Origin: Lingula anatina
Taxonomy: Eukaryota; Brachiopoda; Lingulata; Lingulida; Lingulidae
DNA: 22,153 nt
Direction: 5' to 3'
Assembly (NCBI RefSeq): GCF_001039355.2
Contig: NW_019776146.1
Coordinates: 426,878-449,030 of the forward strand
In this document: piece after piece, positions 18,079-22,153 of the stretch
Layout of the letters: every line of letters starts with the position of its first letter
Position numbering within the stretch: position 1 is the first letter of the stretch
Notes under the pieces: model-generated
Told to the model about the DNA's origin: nothing
Seen by the model: the letters and a program-made list of their open reading frames with translations, nothing else
Database searches by the model: none
Translations under genes and position numbers: made by a program

Positions 18079-20607
18079 TTAAACCCCGTCATTATTTCTT
18101 TTCAGTACCATTCTTATCTTTTTCCAAAAAACGTCTTGATCTCTTTGGTTGTCAGGCCACTCCAAATAACTTTTTGATTTAAACAAATGAAACAGGGTGT
18201 CATTCATTTCACGGAATGGAATGTCCTCCAACAAAATCAGAACAAGGACGTCTTTTCCCTCTTCAAACAATCGCATGCGCGCCATTTTCATTTCGAAGTA
18301 GCACCAGTTGCTGCGCACGAAATTTCGGCTTATCACCAAAACTGTTTTTCTGCTTTGTGAAATAGATTGGATAATGTTTTCCTCGATGTCTTCACCAGGT
18401 AGGAAGTCACGATGATGAAGACATAAACGGAGTCGGTCTTGCTCGGCTTCTGCGTCTTCTAGATTGGGTCGCAGTTGTCTGTACACCCACTTGTAGTCTT
18501 CCTTGCTAAATGCCACGAAAGCGTCATATTGATAGTTATCATCTCCATGAACTTCTTCGTATTCTTTGCGTCTTATTCGTAATTTATAAAAGAAATACTT
18601 AATTTCCCATCTGAATCTGTAATACACCGCAGACGCGACAACAGTAATGATAACAAGTGAAACAACAACAGACACGAGTGTCAAAGTAAATTTAGAAGCG
18701 CACGTGACTTTGAGGTGTCCAACGATTGCAGAAAGTTGTTTTATACTAACGATGCTTCCATTTTTTAGGGTGCATTGATAGTCATCTTGACCGACAAATT
18801 GTACTTTTGTTTTTTGCATCCAGACGAAAAATTGTTCAGTTTCACATGTGCACTGCAACGGATTTCCCGCCAAATTTACGACCACATTGACCAACTTTTC
18901 TCGTGTTTGGACGTCGTCTAATACAGACCTCATTTTGGCATTCAGAGAACCCAGTTTATTGTAGGCGAGATCCAAGAAAGATATGTTTTTTAAGTCAAGG
19001 TTTAATCCATCCGAAGTAAGATAATTGTTTCTCAACATCATTGTCTGTAGCTTGGTATTATTGTTGAACAAATTTGGGGATAACTTTTCCATTTCGTTGG
19101 AAGATATATCCACATACGTCAAATTGACAAGCCACCCAAAAGGACTTGTGTGTGAACCATTTGCTATAGTGTCAGAATACCCCAGCCTATTATTCTGTAG
19201 ATGTAAAACATGGGTTGTAGAAAAATTATATAAGAACGTCTCACTGATTTTTCTACAGTTATTACCTGAGAGGTCTAGAGTATGCATCTTTCGAAACGAG
19301 TTATCTAATACTTCCCATGGTCCATTCCATTCATAGAAATTATTGTTTGATAAGTTAAGAAACCTGAGAGACGTAGCGTTATGAACAATGATGTGGTTGA
19401 GCGGATATTGCAAGTCGTTGTTATTTAAGTCAGCTACCTCTAAATTGGGGGCGGAAATAATAGTAAACGTGAACTCTCCACGTTCTAATTGTTTAAGCTG
19501 TACCTCAGGTTTAGATCTAAATGTCCAGCTCCAGTTGAGGTACTTTAGATGTTGCAAATGGCTCAAGTCAAACGCTGGCATGATTGCGTTCAGAAAAATG
19601 TTGTCAGAAAGAGATAAAGTTTCTAAATGTTCCAAGTACACATGCGTGTTTGATTCAAGATCCGATATGGAGTTACTGTCCAGAGTTAAATGTTTTAATG
19701 TTGTAATGTTCTGGAGATAATGGAATACGCGACTACTGTACAACATGTACGTCCTACTTTCCCGGGACGTTGTTGCATTTAATATTAGACGCTCCAAAGA
19801 TGAATTTTGTAATCCATAAAAAACTCCCCCCAGTCTATTTAATCCAAGATATTTGTTACCTGAAATATCAAGAGTCTTGATTGTTTGAAGAAAAGAGAAA
19901 GTAAAATTATCAATCTTATACAGTTCACAATACGCCAGGTCGAGATACTCCAACTGTGAATTACGTAAATTGTAAAATACATTTTTGCTTAATTTCTTTA
20001 GGTTGCAGCGTCCATTATCTCCAGAAAAATCCAACAAACTCAATGTTTTTAGAGAAGCGAACCCTGGGCCAAGAACAGAATTCTCCATATTTAGTCCGTC
20101 CACATATAATTCTGTTAAACCCGTCAGGTCTTTGAGGGTCTCGTCAGGGTAGTTTTCTTTCGGTTTTGGGTAACGGTTGGTGTTGTTTTTTAAGTCTAAC
20201 CATTGTAATTGTGATAGGTTTTTAAAAACGCCTCGTGGAAGTGACTCGTAATCCATTCTTAAGTAGTTAGATCGAAGATTCAACATGCGTAGTTTGGGTA
20301 CGTCTGTAAACGCACCCAACTCAAGTTTTCCTATGCGATTGTCCGACAGGTCTAAACGACTGAGATTACGAAGACGACCAAAATTACCCGGCGTTATCCT
20401 TGTGATTCGATTGTAGGATAAATCGATCGCCGTGACATTGGCCGGGATGTCCACTGGAACGCCGTGAAGCTTCCTACCCGAGCAGTCGTAGAGGACTTCA
20501 CGGCGCAGTAAGTCGTCATAGATCGTACAATGACGATGACTGTGAGATACTCGCCAACCGAGTGGCGCAGTGATGAGAACCAGCAGAATCAAATCTTTAC
20601 ACAACAT
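18079..20607 (-). CDS. Toll-like receptor TLR-C (single cysteine-cluster type)
   Basis: A complete intronless TLR of 842 residues. It has a signal peptide (1-18, MLCKDLILLVLITAPLGW), LRR N-cap C27/C42, about 20 LRRs, LRR C-cap with the CxC-x23-C-x23-C pattern, one transmembrane helix near 640-661, and a TIR domain at 692-842. Box 1 YDAFVAFS, BB-loop RDFLPGEDI and box 3 VFW are intact. It is the most divergent copy at the N-terminus: residues 5-45 differ at many positions from TLR-A and TLR-B. From the C-cap on it is close to TLR-B and shares its C-terminal tail. One residue is deleted in the variable patch (around residue 373). Start: the ATG at 20607, A at -3, conserved with the other two. 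It is expected to signal like its neighbours; ligand unknown. Confidence 0.95.
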   Translation of the reverse strand: MLCKDLILLVLITAPLGWRVSHSHRHCTIYDDLLRREVLYDCSGRKLHGVPVDIPANVTAIDLSYNRITRITPGNFGRLRNLSRLDLSDNRIGKLELGAFTDVPKLRMLNLRSNYLRMDYESLPRGVFKNLSQLQWLDLKNNTNRYPKPKENYPDETLKDLTGLTELYVDGLNMENSVLGPGFASLKTLSLLDFSGDNGRCNLKKLSKNVFYNLRNSQLEYLDLAYCELYKIDNFTFSFLQTIKTLDISGNKYLGLNRLGGVFYGLQNSSLERLILNATTSRESRTYMLYSSRVFHYLQNITTLKHLTLDSNSISDLESNTHVYLEHLETLSLSDNIFLNAIMPAFDLSHLQHLKYLNWSWTFRSKPEVQLKQLERGEFTFTIISAPNLEVADLNNNDLQYPLNHIIVHNATSLRFLNLSNNNFYEWNGPWEVLDNSFRKMHTLDLSGNNCRKISETFLYNFSTTHVLHLQNNRLGYSDTIANGSHTSPFGWLVNLTYVDISSNEMEKLSPNLFNNNTKLQTMMLRNNYLTSDGLNLDLKNISFLDLAYNKLGSLNAKMRSVLDDVQTREKLVNVVVNLAGNPLQCTCETEQFFVWMQKTKVQFVGQDDYQCTLKNGSIVSIKQLSAIVGHLKVTCASKFTLTLVSVVVSLVIITVVASAVYYRFRWEIKYFFYKLRIRRKEYEEVHGDDNYQYDAFVAFSKEDYKWVYRQLRPNLEDAEAEQDRLRLCLHHRDFLPGEDIEENIIQSISQSRKTVLVISRNFVRSNWCYFEMKMARMRLFEEGKDVLVLILLEDIPFREMNDTLFHLFKSKSYLEWPDNQRDQDVFWKKIRMVLKRNNDGV

Positions 20608-20660
20608 GCTCAGTGCTGTCGAGTTGGACAGAAACTACTTTACTTTTGGAAAGCAATTCT

Positions 20661-20670
20661 CTTTTATACC
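20661..20670 (-). promoter_or_regulatory. TATA box of TLR-C
   Basis: Minus strand GGTATAAAAG, a canonical TATA box, 54 bp upstream of the ATG. The flanking sequence has diverged from TLR-A and TLR-B, but the position is kept within one base, which supports function. A second TATA-like word lies further upstream, near 20713. Confidence 0.65.
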
Positions 20671-20679
20671 AGCGACTTC

Positions 20680-21304
20680 TCTCTTTCCAAAACCCCATAC
20701 TTCCTGGTTATTATAAAAGAATATTATAATGGAATTGCGCAGTTCTTTTTTTTTTCATTCCTCGCCTGACAACAGGATATTCGAGCTTGACTATGTTTTC
20801 AATTCAGTGCCTGCCGATTAAGGCGATCAATAGCTTTGAATGGAAATCATTTAGGTCTTTTCTACATCACCAATCTAAAAATGTACCCTACTAGATATGT
20901 CAAATGATAAATATATATAATTAGGTACTCAATAAAAAATGACCAGGACCAACCGTATGAATGCACATTACTGTTGGGGGCATGGGCGCAGGGGAGCACA
21001 CCAGACACGTGCCTTACCCCCTTTGCACTGGAGATAACCCCTTTCCCCTTTTCCTTGCCTTCCCCTCCCTTAAATAAGAAAATGAAAAAAATAATTAGAC
21101 TAATCAAAAGAAGGTTTTCATTCATATACCCTGCATGGTGAATCGTGATTGTACACTGTTTTACAACCAACGAGCAGAACGAGGCAAAACATTTTCTTTT
21201 CCTTGTATCCCCCTCCCCCGACCCGACCTCACCCCAGCCAAATTTTGTGCATTAGATATCTCCCAGCGTGATTTGAATTTCAATTAATTTATTAATTTTA
21301 TAAG
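20680..21304. other. 5' flank of TLR-C
   Basis: Non-coding. The block at about 21025-21240 (TTTGCACTGGAGATAACCCC, pyrimidine-rich runs, GTACACTGTT, TTGTATCCCCCTCCCCC) resembles the distal 5' flank of TLR-A at 7110-7320. The minus-strand frame at 20862-21170 is not supported as a gene. Confidence 0.5.
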
Positions 21305-21500
21305 TCGACAAAGTTTAAATGTTTAAAGATGGATATTCAAAGCCCACCCCTTATGTCTGCAAACATTGCTGTGGAATCGAAAACATACTGATAACAGATA
21401 AGTTGTCTCATTATTATTGCTTTCGCTTTTGCTTCCTCTTCTGCTTCACTTTTAGATAAATAAAGAAACTAGTTAGCTAACCAAAGAGATACGTATTGTA
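21305..21500 (-). repeat. Upstream block of TLR-C shared with TLR-A (7441-7625)
   Basis: TTTAAATGTTTAAA, GGATATTCA, CATTGCTGTGGAAT, TGATAACAGATAAGTTG, TTTGCTTCCTCTT and GAGATACGTAT occur in the same order as upstream of TLR-A. It marks the 5' end of the duplicated unit. Confidence 0.75.
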
Positions 21501-21639
21501 TCGAAACTCATTGTGAATTCTTTCCACAGTATATCACATATACATGTTTATGTAGAAATGACCTACCTTCCAATTTCTGAAGTTTGCTGTTTCGCAAAGA
21601 GAGGATTGCGACAAACGTTTTTTAAAGAAAATCCAGCAA

Positions 21640-21780
21640 ACGAAGTTATATTTTTTAAAAGTTTAAACGAAAATTATAGACAAAGATTGATCACGATTTT
21701 TAAAAATAGCCTAGCGCTAAAAGGAAAGCCCAATAAAGAATAATTTACAATTATGTAAGTTGTCTAAAATCGAGTTTCAT
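21640..21780 (-). repeat. Start of a further 3'-flank-like block, possible fourth array unit
   Basis: The words GTTTAAACGAAAATTATAGACA, AAAGATTGATCACGATTT, ATAGCCTAGCG, AATAAAG, TTTACAATTATGTAA and GTTGTCTAAAATC run parallel to 17525-17665, which lies downstream of TLR-C. In a minus-strand array this is the sequence expected between the 5' flank of one gene and the stop codon of the next. Confidence 0.55.
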
Positions 21781-22153
21781 TGTATCGCGTTAGTTATGAC
21801 ATAAAAAACCAGAAGAACACCGTTTATTGAGGCCTTAATACCTGTAGCAACTTTAATTTGCCACTGAAATGCGATGGACGTAGCATAAATAGAGAGTATC
21901 TGACGTGAAGAGACCAGGAAAAAGAAAGCTATTAGGAAAGATGAACTCGTATAAACCTATTCAAAATATTTTTCATCTGGGGGAAGGCTTTAACGCCGAA
22001 AATAAATCAATAACGATTCAATGGGGGGTTTTTCGGTACCGCTACTACTTCCTCGTTTCTTGGATAGAAACTGCCAATCATCAAACGTGAAGTATCGAAT
22101 AACAACTATAGTGGAGTCTTCCAGTCATTTCCCTCATTGCTTTTTTTTTGGTA
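21781..22153. other. Right-edge non-coding stretch
   Basis: No gene is supported. If a fourth unit follows, this would be the DNA just downstream of its stop codon. Similarity to the TLR-B and TLR-C 3' flanks is not obvious here. The frame at 21905-22090 is short and unrecognised. Confidence 0.35.

Noticed and set aside
20640-20715. Possible NF-kB site upstream of TLR-C (GGGGTTTTGG on the minus strand)
   Set aside because: The 3' half does not fit the usual CC ending of the kB consensus, and the word is not conserved upstream of the other two TLRs.

Overview
This is a stretch of animal nuclear DNA, AT-rich and full of small non-autonomous transposons. It carries a tandem array of three intronless Toll-like receptor (TLR) genes, all on the minus strand. 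The organism is probably a lophotrochozoan, most likely a mollusc. Three things suggest this. The TLRs are intronless with a single cysteine-cluster ectodomain, a type expanded in bivalves and some other marine invertebrates. One repeat end (AAGGGATAATAACTC) resembles a motif common in molluscan genomes. (CA)n and TACATGTA-like words are frequent. The species cannot be named from the sequence; a brachiopod or another marine invertebrate is possible.

Layout, left to right. 1-3659 is repeat-rich and has no host gene: the 3' end of a non-LTR retrotransposon (about 462-1121), a pair of 82-86 bp direct repeats (1712 and 2462), a fragment of a repeat seen again near 17 kb, and a near-perfect 277 bp hairpin MITE of PIF/Harbinger type (2730-3006). 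TLR-A is 3660-6185, TLR-B 8745-11276 and TLR-C 18079-20607. The A-B spacer is flanking DNA that was duplicated along with the genes, plus simple repeats. The B-C spacer is about 4 kb longer because it holds several insertions: a TA-flanked 1.29 kb element (11669-12953) and a deleted relative (13029-13827), an 888 bp foldback element (14603-15490), a ~150 bp tandem repeat (16194-16545) and a nested inverted-repeat element (about 16600-17390). To the right of TLR-C, the 5' flank is followed by sequence resembling the 3' flanks of TLR-B and TLR-C, so a fourth unit may begin just past the right edge.

Each TLR has a signal peptide, an LRR N-cap, about 20 LRRs, a four-cysteine LRR C-cap, one transmembrane helix and a TIR domain with the box 1, BB-loop proline and box 3 features of signalling TLRs. 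They are expected to be membrane receptors that signal through TIR adaptors. Their TIR and juxtamembrane parts are nearly identical. A patch around residues 368-401 of the ectodomain is strongly divergent, which suggests different recognition coupled to the same signalling output. Similarity between the genes is patchy (A and B almost identical over the first 300 residues, B and C sharing the C-terminal tail and 3' flank), as expected if gene conversion has acted on the array. All three have a TATA-like box 54-55 bp upstream of the ATG. I found no clear evidence of an entirely new kind of system; the most interesting content is the mosaic receptor array and the transposons around it.
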